Origin: an uncultured Aeromonadales bacterium
Lineage (GTDB): Bacteria; Pseudomonadota; Gammaproteobacteria; Enterobacterales; Succinivibrionaceae
DNA length: 41,092 nucleotides
Direction: 5' to 3'
NCBI GenBank assembly: GCA_902782145.1
Contig: CACZLZ010000039.1
Location: 1-41,092, forward strand
The position numbers were made by a program, and so were the translations under genes. The stretch's first letter is position 1; every line of letters begins with the position of its first letter. Below are positions 26,743 through 38,300 of this stretch, piece by piece. Below the pieces are notes generated by a model. It ran no database searches and was not told the DNA's origin. It saw only the letters and a program-made list of their open reading frames with translations.

Positions 26743-28977
26743 ATGACTTCACTAGTTGAACAGTTGGCGGAGAGAAAACAGATTTCTTCCGATTACATCG
26801 ACTCGGAGGGAAAGAAGGTTGTCATTCCTCCCGAGAACAAGGCCGCAGTCCTTGAGGCCATGGGCTATGCAGTGGACGATGACAAGAAACTTGCCCAGCA
26901 GGTCGAGGCGGAGGAACGCGAATACTGGCAGACTGTGCTCGATCCCGTGCTGGTGGTGAAGGAGAATTCCGACATTGTCCTGAACGTCCGGTTGCCGGTG
27001 AAGGACGGTGGCACCGGCAAGAAAAAGAAAAAGATCAGCGAGGACAGCCTGGTGTATGTCATCCGACTGGAAGACGGGAAGGAGATCAAGGGCACTGTTG
27101 ACGCCTTCATGGTGGATGCCTCCTCCTCCAAGACCGTTGACGGCACCGAGTATGTGCTGAAGAAGCTCATCATCCGAGCTCAGATCGCCATGGGCTACCA
27201 TACCCTGGAACTCACCGTGGATGGCAAGGTCCACTCCATGAGCCTCATTGTGGTTCCCCACCGTTGCTACATGCCTGAGACCATTGCCAAGGGCGGCAAG
27301 ATCTGGGGCCCCAGCGTTCAGCTGTACACCCTGAGGAGCGAGCACAACTGGGGTGTGGGCGACTTCGGCGATCTGGCCGAACTTATCCGGAACCTGGGCG
27401 CCTGGGGTGCCGGCTTTGTGGGCCTGAACCCCATCCACCAGTTGTTCCCTGCCAACCCCGAGTCTGCCAGCCCTTATTCCCCCTCCACCAGAAGATGGCT
27501 CAATGTCATCTACATCAATGTGGAGCAGACCGAGGAGTTCAGGAACAACAAGAAGGTTCAGGAGTATGTGGCCTCCCCTGAGTTCCAGAGCCGCCTGGCC
27601 GATCTCAGGGCTCCAGAGTATGTGAACTACAAGGGCGTCATGGAGGCCAAGCTTGATGTCCTCCACCGGCTTTATGATGATGCCCAGCTCCATAAGAATG
27701 CCGACTCCCCCCGGGGCAAGGCTTTCATGGCCTTTGTGAAGCAGGGCGGTGACAGTCTGAACCAGATTGCGGTGTATGACGCCCTGCAGGCCCATCTCTA
27801 TGCCCAGGGCCAGAACGCCTGGGGCTGGCCGGCCTGGGATGACTGCTACAAGCGCTACAGCAACCCCGAAGTCCAGAAGTGGGCTGCTGAGCATGAGGAT
27901 CAGGTCTACTTCCACAAGTATCTTCAGTTCCTGGCCGACGAGCAGTTGGAGAATGCCAATCGTGAAGCCCAGAGAGCCGGCATGGCTGTGGGCATTTACC
28001 GGGATCTGGCCGTGGGTGTCTCCTCCGGCTCTGCCGAGATCTGGGCCAACTCCGAGATCTACTGCACGGCCGCTTCCATCGGCTGCCCGCCGGATCGTCT
28101 GGGTCCCAACGGACAGAACTGGGGTCTGCCTCCCATGGATCCCAACAAGGTCTTCCGTCAGAAGTACCAGCCCATCATCGATCTGTTCCGCTCCAACATG
28201 AAGTCCTGCGGATCCCTGCGCATCGATCACGCCATGTCCCTGTACCGCCTGTGGTGGGTGCCCAACAAGGACGGCAACTCCGATGCCTCCAAGGGAGCAT
28301 ATCTGCTGTATCATGTGGAGGACATGATCGGGATCCTGGCCCTGGAGTCCCACCGGAACAAGTGTATGATCATCGGTGAGGATCTGGGCACCGTCCCGGA
28401 GATCATGAAGAAGCTGCTGCCTGAGAGTGGCATCCTCTCCTACAAGATCTTCTTCTTTGAGACCTCCAAGACTGACGGCGGCTACATCTCCACCAAGGAC
28501 TATGCGGTTCAGGCCATGTCGGCCCTGACCACTCATGACATGGCCACCCTGAAGGGCTTCTGGCACTGCGATGATCTGAAGCTGGGCCGCAAGATTGGGG
28601 TGTACCGTACCGATGAGGTGGTGAAGGATCTCATGGATGACCGCCTGAAGAGCAAGCAGCTGATCCTCAACAGCCTCAACGGCCACGGGGTGCTGCCCCC
28701 TTCCGTCAGCAGGGATGCCCTCTACTGCGGCATGACCAAGGAGCTGAACCACGCCATGCAGATCCACATGTGCAACGGCTCCTCGGCTCTGTTCAGCACC
28801 CAGCTGGAGGACTGGCTGGAGATGGAGAAGCCGGTGAACATTCCGGGCACCAGCGACGAGTACCCCAACTGGAGACGGAAGCTGAGCGCCAACATCAGCG
28901 ACATCTTCAGCCGTGAGGATCTCAAGGAGCTGGCCCGGCGCATGACCGAGGCCAGAGCCCGGGCATCAGCCAGCTGA
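26743..28977 (+). CDS. malQ: 4-alpha-glucanotransferase (amylomaltase) MalQ
   Basis: A 744-residue GH77 enzyme that transfers maltodextrin segments between glucan chains and releases glucose. It has an N-terminal beta extension (about 1-180, as in enterobacterial MalQ), then the catalytic barrel: LRSEHNWGVGDFGDL, GLNPIHQLFPANPESASPYS, GIYRDLAVGVSSGSAEIW and PPDRLGPNGQNWGLPPMDP. The nucleophile is Asp495 (LRIDHAMSL), the acid/base Glu546 (IGEDLGTVP) and the stabiliser Asp599 (TTHDMATL). I prefer ATG at 26743 over TTG at 26731, which is only three bases from AAGGA. It is the first gene of the malQ-glgB-glgX operon; a perfect hairpin separates it from glgB. Confidence 0.94.
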   Translation: MTSLVEQLAERKQISSDYIDSEGKKVVIPPENKAAVLEAMGYAVDDDKKLAQQVEAEEREYWQTVLDPVLVVKENSDIVLNVRLPVKDGGTGKKKKKISEDSLVYVIRLEDGKEIKGTVDAFMVDASSSKTVDGTEYVLKKLIIRAQIAMGYHTLELTVDGKVHSMSLIVVPHRCYMPETIAKGGKIWGPSVQLYTLRSEHNWGVGDFGDLAELIRNLGAWGAGFVGLNPIHQLFPANPESASPYSPSTRRWLNVIYINVEQTEEFRNNKKVQEYVASPEFQSRLADLRAPEYVNYKGVMEAKLDVLHRLYDDAQLHKNADSPRGKAFMAFVKQGGDSLNQIAVYDALQAHLYAQGQNAWGWPAWDDCYKRYSNPEVQKWAAEHEDQVYFHKYLQFLADEQLENANREAQRAGMAVGIYRDLAVGVSSGSAEIWANSEIYCTAASIGCPPDRLGPNGQNWGLPPMDPNKVFRQKYQPIIDLFRSNMKSCGSLRIDHAMSLYRLWWVPNKDGNSDASKGAYLLYHVEDMIGILALESHRNKCMIIGEDLGTVPEIMKKLLPESGILSYKIFFFETSKTDGGYISTKDYAVQAMSALTTHDMATLKGFWHCDDLKLGRKIGVYRTDEVVKDLMDDRLKSKQLILNSLNGHGVLPPSVSRDALYCGMTKELNHAMQIHMCNGSSALFSTQLEDWLEMEKPVNIPGTSDEYPNWRRKLSANISDIFSREDLKELARRMTEARARASAS

Positions 28978-29005
28978 GCTCCGTCTTTCCCCCCAAATAA
29001 CCAAG

Positions 29006-29024
29006 GACCGGCCCCGGGCCGGTC
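29006..29024 (+). other. perfect intercistronic hairpin, malQ-glgB
   Basis: GACCGGCC and GGCCGGTC pair perfectly (8 bp, 3-base loop), immediately upstream of the glgB ribosome-binding site and without a U-run. It probably acts as an RNA processing or stability element or limits readthrough within the operon. Confidence 0.6.
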
Positions 29025-29045
29025 TCAACACAAGGAGTATATGCA

Positions 29046-31229
<2,184 letters not shown>

Positions 31230-31253
31230 ATATCTGTCTAGGAGCAACAATCC

Positions 31254-34200
31254 GTGAGTAACGCTGCTTTTGAGTTACTCCCCAGCAAGCAGGGGGCGCC
31301 GCAAGGCGCCTTTCTTGATGAGGAGGGGTGCAATTTTATCGTCTCTTCGCCTGAGGCCACGGAGGTTTTCCTCTGTCTTTTTGATCAGGCTGAAAAGGAA
31401 ATCTGCCGTTTCAGTGTGGTGGAGCGCCTCGGTCCCTACTGGTGCTGCTATGTGAAGGGTGTGAAGGCCGGCCAGCTGTACGGCTACCGCACCAACGGTA
31501 GCAACAACCCCTCAGCGGGGAATGTTTTCGATCCCAGCAAACTGCTTATCGATCCCTATGCCAAGATGCTGAGCCGCCCCCAGAAGTGGAGCTATGAGCG
31601 CTACTGCAATGACAATGAGGCTCTGATCAGCAAAAGTGTGGTGGTGGACGGTGCTTTTGACTGGGAGGGTGTGACCAAACCAGCGGTGAACGAGCGCAAC
31701 GCCGTGATCTACGAGACCCATGTCCGGGGTTACACCAAACTGAACCGGAAGGTGCCGGAGCATCTCAGGGGCACCTATCTTGGCATGTGCGAGCCCTGCG
31801 TCATTGAACATCTGAAAGGTCTGGGGATCACCGCGGTGCAGTTCATGCCCGTGCACGCTCACATGGACGAATCCCGCTTGGTGGATATCAAACTCTCCAA
31901 CTACTGGGGTTACAACACCATCAATTTCTTCTCCCCGGAGCCCTCCTATGCCTCGGATCCACTGAATGCCGTTAACGAGTTCAAGCAGATGGTGAAGACA
32001 CTGCACCAGAACGGCATTGCGGTGATCCTGGATGTGGTCTACAACCATACCGCCGAGGGTGGCTTTGGCGGTCCCATCATTAGTTTCAGGGGACTGGACA
32101 ACAAGAATTTCTACATGTACGAGCGGAACGAGCACGGCCACCGCATGTACAACGCCTATTCCAACTGTTCCGGCTGCGGCAACACGGTGAACGTGGACAG
32201 TCCTGAAGTACTGAAGTTGGTAATTGACTCCCTGCGTTACTGGGCAGTGGAGATGCAGGTGGACGGCTTCCGTTTTGATCTGGCCACGTCCCTGGCCCGT
32301 GAGGAGAGCGCCAACGGCTACACCCCGAACGCTGCCTTCTTCAAGGTGATTTCAGTGGATCCGGTGCTGTCCAGGTGTCTGCTCATTGCCGAGCCCTGGG
32401 ATATCGGCGGCTATGGCTACCGGGTGGGACAGTTCCCCAACACCTGGAAGGAACTCAATGATCATTACCGGGACACCATCCGATCCTTCTGGAAGGGTGA
32501 TGACGGCAGGATGGCGGAATTTGCCACCAGGATCCTGGGATCCAGGGATCTCTATCCTAAGACTCTGAGATCAATCCACTCTTCGGTGAACTTCATCTCC
32601 TACCATGACGGCTTCACCCTCCATGATATTGTCAGTTACAACGAGCGTCACAACGAGGCTAACTGCGAGGGCAACCGGGACGGCCATGGTCAGAATCTCT
32701 CCTACAATTACGGGGAGGAGGGGCCTACCGCCAATGTGCGGATCAACAGCATGCGGGAACTGCAGAAGCGTAACATGCTCACCACTCTGATGCTGTCTCA
32801 GGGCATTCCTCACATAGTCGCCGGAGATGAGATGGGACGCAGCCAGATGGGCAACAACAACGCCTACTGCCAGGACAACCGCATCAGCTGGGTGAACTGG
32901 GATCTGTCGGATGACGACAAGGATCTGCTGAAGTTCACCTCCAAACTCATCCGGCTGCGTCTGGGCTCAACATTGTTCACCAGCCTTAAACTGCCTGATG
33001 ACAACTATTACGGCAAGATCAAGCCGGAGCACCAGGTGCTGTGGTACCACGCCGACGGTCATCAGCTTACCGCTGATGACTGGAACAACCCTCAGTCAAG
33101 GCTCTTCACGCTGGACATCGGGGATATTTCCAACAAGGGTGAGCGGTGGCTGGTGCTTTTCAACGCCTCCCGTTATGATATCGGCTTCCATCTGCCGGTG
33201 CCGGGGTACGGTATGCTGTGGGAGGCGGTGCTGGACTCCGCTGAGCCTGATGGTCAGCCTTATGACATGGCCTCCAGGCATCTGGATCTCATGAGCCTGA
33301 CCAAGGCTCATTCCATAAAGGTGCTCAGGCAGATTGTCAATGAGAACCCGGAGGTCACCAAGCAGTACCGGCATCATCCGGGCACCAAGATCCGTATTGG
33401 CATCAACGGCTTCGGCAGGGTTGGCAGGTCGCTTCTCAGGGAGGCTCTGCTCAGATCGGACGTGGAGATCTGCGGGATCAACGATCCTGCCGCCGGCGAC
33501 GGCAGCGGCAATGTCCGGCGCGAGGGCGTTGAATATCTGGCTTATCTCTTCGCCCATGACTCCACCCATGGCAGCGTAGATCACCGGATTGAGATCAACG
33601 GATCCAACCTGGTGATCAACGGCCGGGCGGTCCGGGTCACGGCCCGTCATTATCCTTCGGAGATCAACTGGGGCGAGATCGGCGCTGAGGTGGTGATTGA
33701 GGCTTCGGGGCGGTTTAATAACCAGACACTGGCTGCAGGTCACATGAAAGCCGGGGCCATCAAGGTCATCATTGCGGACACCCCTGAGGATGACACTCCG
33801 CTGTTCATGATGGGGATTAATGAGAAGACCTATGCCGGGGCGGATGTCATGTCCTGCGGATCCAGCGCCGCCAACTGCCTGGTTCCCCTGCTGACTCTCC
33901 TGGACAGCAGGTTCGGGGTCGTCTCGGCATCGGCCACCACGGTCCAGTCTTATTCTGCCGCTCAGAAGACGGTGGACGGACCTTCCCAGGACAACTGGCG
34001 TATGGGACGGGGCGCAGCCCAGAACATTGTGCCTTCAGGATCTGATCTGTCCCATGCTCTGGATCTGATCATGCCTGACTCCGAGATCCGCTTCGGTGCA
34101 GTGTCTGTGACGGTGCCCACTGCCGACGTGTCCCTCCTGGATCTCACGGTGAACCTTAAGACGGATGCCACCTATGAGGAGATCAGCGGGGCGGTGGCCG

Positions 34201-34415
34201 TGGCATCTGAGGACGCCATGAAGGGCCTGGTGCGGTTCGTCAAGGATCCGGTAGTGTCATCAGACTTCCTGGGTGAGAAGACGCCCTGCTGCTTCGATGA
34301 TCAGGCCGGCACCCATGTGGGCCACAGGCTGTTCAAACTCATCGCCTGGTATGACAATGAGATGGGCTTCGCCTCCAGGCTGCTGGATCTGTCGGCGTTC
34401 ATCATGAACCAGTGA
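31254..34415 (+). CDS. glgX: GlgX debranching enzyme fused to a pseudo-GAPDH domain
   Basis: One continuous 1053-residue frame. Residues 1-705 form a full GlgX/isoamylase-type debranching enzyme: DVVYNHTAEG (260-269), nucleophile Asp342 (GFRFDLAT), acid/base Glu380 (LIAEPWD), and His451-Asp452 (SYHDGF), all intact. Residues 712-1053 are a full-length GAPDH fold. NAD features are kept (KIRIGINGFGRVGRS, GINDP, WYDNEMGF). The active-site Cys is Ser871 (SCGSSAANC against SNASCTTNC in GapA), the catalytic His is Gln898 (VQSYSAAQ against VHSYTATQ), and the phosphate-site Arg is Thr953 (VSVTVPTAD). The STTGAA phosphate loop has become SGSDLS. Dehydrogenase activity is therefore not expected. GTG start with GGAG nine bases upstream. 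It is the last gene of malQ-glgB-glgX, followed by a terminator. NAD-sensing, tethering to GapA, or oligomerisation are inferred roles. Confidence 0.95.
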   Translation: MSNAAFELLPSKQGAPQGAFLDEEGCNFIVSSPEATEVFLCLFDQAEKEICRFSVVERLGPYWCCYVKGVKAGQLYGYRTNGSNNPSAGNVFDPSKLLIDPYAKMLSRPQKWSYERYCNDNEALISKSVVVDGAFDWEGVTKPAVNERNAVIYETHVRGYTKLNRKVPEHLRGTYLGMCEPCVIEHLKGLGITAVQFMPVHAHMDESRLVDIKLSNYWGYNTINFFSPEPSYASDPLNAVNEFKQMVKTLHQNGIAVILDVVYNHTAEGGFGGPIISFRGLDNKNFYMYERNEHGHRMYNAYSNCSGCGNTVNVDSPEVLKLVIDSLRYWAVEMQVDGFRFDLATSLAREESANGYTPNAAFFKVISVDPVLSRCLLIAEPWDIGGYGYRVGQFPNTWKELNDHYRDTIRSFWKGDDGRMAEFATRILGSRDLYPKTLRSIHSSVNFISYHDGFTLHDIVSYNERHNEANCEGNRDGHGQNLSYNYGEEGPTANVRINSMRELQKRNMLTTLMLSQGIPHIVAGDEMGRSQMGNNNAYCQDNRISWVNWDLSDDDKDLLKFTSKLIRLRLGSTLFTSLKLPDDNYYGKIKPEHQVLWYHADGHQLTADDWNNPQSRLFTLDIGDISNKGERWLVLFNASRYDIGFHLPVPGYGMLWEAVLDSAEPDGQPYDMASRHLDLMSLTKAHSIKVLRQIVNENPEVTKQYRHHPGTKIRIGINGFGRVGRSLLREALLRSDVEICGINDPAAGDGSGNVRREGVEYLAYLFAHDSTHGSVDHRIEINGSNLVINGRAVRVTARHYPSEINWGEIGAEVVIEASGRFNNQTLAAGHMKAGAIKVIIADTPEDDTPLFMMGINEKTYAGADVMSCGSSAANCLVPLLTLLDSRFGVVSASATTVQSYSAAQKTVDGPSQDNWRMGRGAAQNIVPSGSDLSHALDLIMPDSEIRFGAVSVTVPTADVSLLDLTVNLKTDATYEEISGAVAVASEDAMKGLVRFVKDPVVSSDFLGEKTPCCFDDQAGTHVGHRLFKLIAWYDNEMGFASRLLDLSAFIMNQ

Positions 34416-34481
34416 TCTCGCCTGACTGAACGGCGCCTTACGGATCGGGGTCTCCGGAGCCTGATCCGGAAACGGCTTAAG

Positions 34482-34512
34482 ATCCCGTCCGGGGAACCGG
34501 GCGGGATTTTTT
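34482..34512 (+). terminator. terminator of the malQ-glgB-glgX operon
   Basis: ATCCCGTCCGG and CCGGGCGGGAT pair (one G-U) around a short loop and run into six T residues, 66 bases after the glgX-fusion stop. Confidence 0.85.
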
Positions 34513-34593
34513 GCTTTGGGGGAGGCGGGCTGGGTTTGTTGGTCTGGGGAGCGGAGTTGGATTTTGCTCTGAGAGAGCGGAGTGGAATTTTTG
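34513..34593. other. IS66 target site DNA with short tandem-like repeats
   Basis: G-rich spacer with recurring GGATTTTGCTCTG-like words. The same words continue on the other side of the IS66 element (39189-39220), showing that the element split a locally repetitive intergenic region. Confidence 0.5.
34586..34593 (+). repeat. 8-bp target-site duplication, left copy
   Basis: AATTTTTG immediately before the left inverted repeat, identical to 39182-39189. Eight bases is the usual IS66-family duplication length. Confidence 0.9.
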
Positions 34594-34610
34594 GTAATCC
34601 CCCTATGACC
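34594..34610 (+). repeat. IS66 left terminal inverted repeat
   Basis: 17 bases, GTAATCCCCCTATGACC, matching the right end at 16 of 17 positions in inverted orientation. Confidence 0.92.
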
Positions 34611-34730
34611 GGATCCTAGCCCCTAACCACTCCACAGCCACTTTATATAATGATCCTCAGCGCAAGGTCTGCCGAACAGGACCCTGCCAACGGGCACTGA
34701 ACACACCCGACCAAGCCAACTGAGGACATT

Positions 34731-35141
34731 ATGACATCAACACTACCCACATCCCCATCTTCCATCTGCCCCGGCAAAGCCGGATTCAGCCCCTCCTTTT
34801 TCTCCAGCGGGAAAATCTACATGGTGACAGCCCCTGTGGATTTCCGGAAGGGCATGGACAGTCTGACGCTGATTGCCAAGGGTCTTGGCCTTGATCTGAC
34901 GACCAACCATGAGTACTGGGTGGTCTTCATTTCCAAGGTGTGCAAGGCTGTGAAGATCATCCACGCTGATCTGACTGGGATCATGCTGCTCAACCGCAAA
35001 CTCCATCATGGGACCTTCCAGCGGCTGCTAAGCCAGAGGAACGGACCTGCTGTCTGCGAGATAACCGCCCAGGAGCTGAACGGCTACTTGGATGGTGAGC
35101 GGGTTCAGGTCCAGCGGAATAACCTGACGTTCAGCGGCTGA
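34731..35141 (+). CDS. tnpB: IS66 accessory protein TnpB
   Basis: A 136-residue protein of the IS66 Orf2/TnpB family, required together with the transposase for IS66 movement. The conserved core is IYMVTAPVDFRKGMDSLTLI, the equivalent of the usual PxDMRxGxxGL motif, followed by LNRKLHHGTFQRLL. ATG at 34731 has GAGGA just upstream. A TATAAT at 34646-34651 is the likely -10. The C-terminus is longer than in many TnpB proteins. It is followed by a 200-base regulatory region before tnpC instead of the usual tight junction. Confidence 0.85.
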   Translation: MTSTLPTSPSSICPGKAGFSPSFFSSGKIYMVTAPVDFRKGMDSLTLIAKGLGLDLTTNHEYWVVFISKVCKAVKIIHADLTGIMLLNRKLHHGTFQRLLSQRNGPAVCEITAQELNGYLDGERVQVQRNNLTFSG

Positions 35142-35156
35142 GGAGGAGGTGCGGGA

Positions 35157-35287
35157 CTGATCAGATCAGCCGGGGTGGCCGCCCGGTGGTACTGATCAGA
35201 CATGACATAACTGATCAGATCAGTAGATCAATCATGAGAAACAGATCAATACTGATCGCTGATCAGTATAAATAATGAACTGATCAG
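35157..35287 (+). promoter_or_regulatory. GATC / CTGATCAG palindrome cluster upstream of tnpC
   Basis: Ten GATC sites lie between 35159 and 35285. Five are inside the 8-bp palindrome CTGATCAG (35157, 35192, 35211, 35259, 35280). The block sits directly upstream of the tnpC promoter. Dense GATC at transposase promoters is known to confer Dam-methylation control in IS10 and IS50; the same logic, or a repressor binding CTGATCAG, is inferred here. Confidence 0.7.
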
Positions 35288-35304
35288 CGGTAAAAAGAAA
35301 ATTG

Positions 35305-35332
35305 TTGACATAATTGAAACTGCCAGTACAAT
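35305..35332 (+). promoter_or_regulatory. tnpC promoter
   Basis: A perfect -35 TTGACA (35305-35310), a 16-base spacer, and TACAAT (35327-35332). The expected start is near 35339, so a GTG at 35345 would be almost leaderless. Confidence 0.75.
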
Positions 35333-35368
35333 GTGCTCTGAGTCGTGCAGACGTCAGAGGGTGTTGCT

Positions 35369-38300
35369 GTGAACGAAAAATTAGACTGTGAAAGCCAGCT
35401 GATGGCAGCGGGCAAGCCGCTGGGCGAGATGTCAAAGGAGGAGCTTTTCGTCCGCATCACCGATCTGCTTAGGATCAATAAGGAGCTTACCAAGGATCAT
35501 GATCTCCTGGTTCAGGAGAATGCTGTCCTCAATAAGAAGGTCACCGATCTAACCGAGGAGAACATTCAACTCAAATTCGCCGCTAGTGGCGGTCACATCG
35601 TGAGTATCTCCATTACTGAAGCCATCTTGAAAAAGGAGATTGCCCCCCTGAACCTGTGCCTGACAGAGCCAGCCGTCTCCAGGAACCAGATCTATACACA
35701 GGTGATCACCAGCGCCAAAGAGCTTGTGCATGGTTACATGAACCAGCTCAGCCAGAACAAGGAACTCAGAAGCCGTCTTTACGGTCACGCATCCAAGAGT
35801 GAGAGCATGCACACAGGCATCTGGGAGCAGGAGCCGGAGAGGCCCGCTGCCGGGGTACAGGGCAGCGGCGCTGCCGATGCCCTGTCAGAGGCTACAGGAG
35901 AAACCACATCCGCACAGCAGACGGAACACGGGGAAGTTGCAAGCCCTGCTACCGGAGTGGAAGCCGCCCAGACAGATGGACCTTCACCTCAGGCAGGTGA
36001 GCCTGCTACAGGTGCTGACGCTACAGCAAACAAGACGCCGTCCGGGATCGGAGACGGTGTTACTCAGGAGGCCGCAGGCACATCCGGTGATGCGGCGGCT
36101 GAAAGCTCCGGCAAAGCCCATAACGACAGCGGGAAGGATGCCAGCCAGAGCGGCGGCAAGGCCGGGGACCGGAGCTCTGACAGTGCAGTGGCAGCGTTGC
36201 TGAAAAAAGTGGAAGCGACTGATCTGAACACCATGTCAGAGGAAGAACTCCGAAAGTTCAGTCAGGAACTCGTGGAAGTTACCTTAGCGGGGGAAGACCG
36301 GACGGAAGCCGACAAGAAAAATCTGGAACTCATGTATGACAGCATGATAGATGTTCTCCTGAACAGGAACTTTGACAAGTTCTGTTTACTCAGTCAGGTC
36401 AGAGAAAGCCAGAAGGCCGATGTCCAGGCAATCCAGGAGGTGTCCAGTAAGGCTGATCGGGCAGCCGAATTGTTCAGAATGCTGAAGAGCGTGAAAAAAC
36501 AGATAAGGGAGATTGACAAAATTGTAGGTGGGCAGGACAAAAAAACCAGAACCAGCCCCGGGCGACAGGTCAACAACCACGACAATATCCCCGAGAGCCG
36601 AAACGGGGAAACGGAAGAAAGCAGCGACATGACAGACGAAGAAATTATCGCTGCCATGAATAAGTGCGTTCCCGGGCTGGTGAACCCTGAATGCATCGAT
36701 CCGGAAACGGGCAAGAAGTACGATAAGCATCAGTTCATCTGGATGACTAACCTTGAAGAAGAGATGGTGAGTGCGGTCAGTTCAGTGTTCGACATGATAA
36801 ACAAGGATAAGACACTGAGCTCTGTCAGGATCTGCGTGCGTTGTGGACAGGCGATTTTCCCGCCATCAGATCCGAATAAGCTCAAGCTCTCTCCGAAGGG
36901 TACCCTCGGCGCTTCGCTTGTGATCCTGCTTATGGGCATGTACTCACTGAATATGCCGGTGCACCGCCTGGCCAAATACGTAAGTGAGCGTCTGTCCCTG
37001 GGGCACTCAACCATTGAATACAACATGAACCAGTTCTGCGACATTGCCGTCGCCCCGATGTACGATGAAATACTCAGATATGCCCAGATGGCGCTGCACT
37101 ATGGGGTTGTTGACGGCACACCGCTGACTTCCAAAGAGCTTCGGCAGCAGGGCAACAGCAACTCACACCTGCAGCTCATCGATCAGGATCCGTCAAAGTT
37201 AGGTGACTATTACAATGTTTACCAGCATCCGGCAGAGGAACAGACAGGCTCTGAGCAGACAGGCTCTAAGCAGGAGATGGGACTTTATGGTGCTCCCACT
37301 GGTGAGACGGCTGCAGGGGCCGCAGACGGGGACTTCATTTCCCCGGAAATCATCTCCATGGATGACATCGCCGCCCTGGGAGACGAACTGGCAGCAGCCG
37401 AAGAAACCGGCGGAGACGCTGGAGATGCGGTCTGTGGCGCAGGCGCTTCAGGCCTGGTGGCTGATGCCGTCACCACAGTTGCCGCCGATAACGCCGGTTC
37501 CGGCTTCGTGACCAGTGCCGGTGAGGGCACCAATACCGGAGCAGTCATGGCAGGTGGTGTGGTAAGCACCATGAGCGGTGTGGTCTTTGAGCGGAAGCCC
37601 GGGAACGGTTACGCCCTAAGCCTGACGACTCCCGATTATGAGTCAGTCCAGATTGTGCTGTTCTTCGCCACAACCAGCAGGAGCAAGGAAAGCATTCAGA
37701 AGCTCCTGGCACCCTTCAGTTTTGAGGGGGTGATCCACGACGGTTATGCCGGCTATCATGAATTTGATCTTCAGTGTGGCTGTGACAGCAATGTCCAGAT
37801 ATGCCTCATCCATTTCCGGCGCCGCATCTACGAGGTTCTGAAGAAAGCAGAGTTGGGCAAGGAACTGGCGAAAATGAGCCGCAGCCAAAGGGCGGACTAT
37901 CTGGCAGGTCTGCTGGGGAAACTCCCGGTGCTATGCGGACAGGCCGCCAGCACGGACAGCAGCTCACCGGGTGTTATCCTGCAGGACACCGGATCGGAAT
38001 ATCTGGCGGTGCTTCTCATCCTCATGCATCTGCTCAGCAATATCTACAGGGTTGAGGGGATGGCTGACGTCCATGCTCCGGACTATCTGGAGAAGATAAA
38101 GGGACTCCGGGAGCAGTACTCCCGCCACCTGTGGAGTCATGTTGAGTTCTTCATGGATATGCTTGTCCGTCTGGTCACGGTGCCTGACGGCAAGGGCGGA
38201 CTCAAGGTTATCCAGACACACCCGGCAAAGGAAGTGGTGTCTTTCTGGCTGAGTTACTCGGACAAGCTTGGCGCCTTCCTGGCTGAGCCCCGGCTCAAGC

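Noticed and set aside
26752-28767. 671-codon open frame antisense to malQ
   Set aside because: Mirror of the strong codon bias of malQ; no ribosome-binding site, no recognisable domain, and the sense frame has a complete GH77 active site.
31254-34415. The glgX-GAPDH fusion considered as an assembly chimera with gapA
   Set aside because: The GAPDH part differs from gapA throughout, including the active site; the frame is continuous through a linker, and no duplicated DNA joins the two loci.
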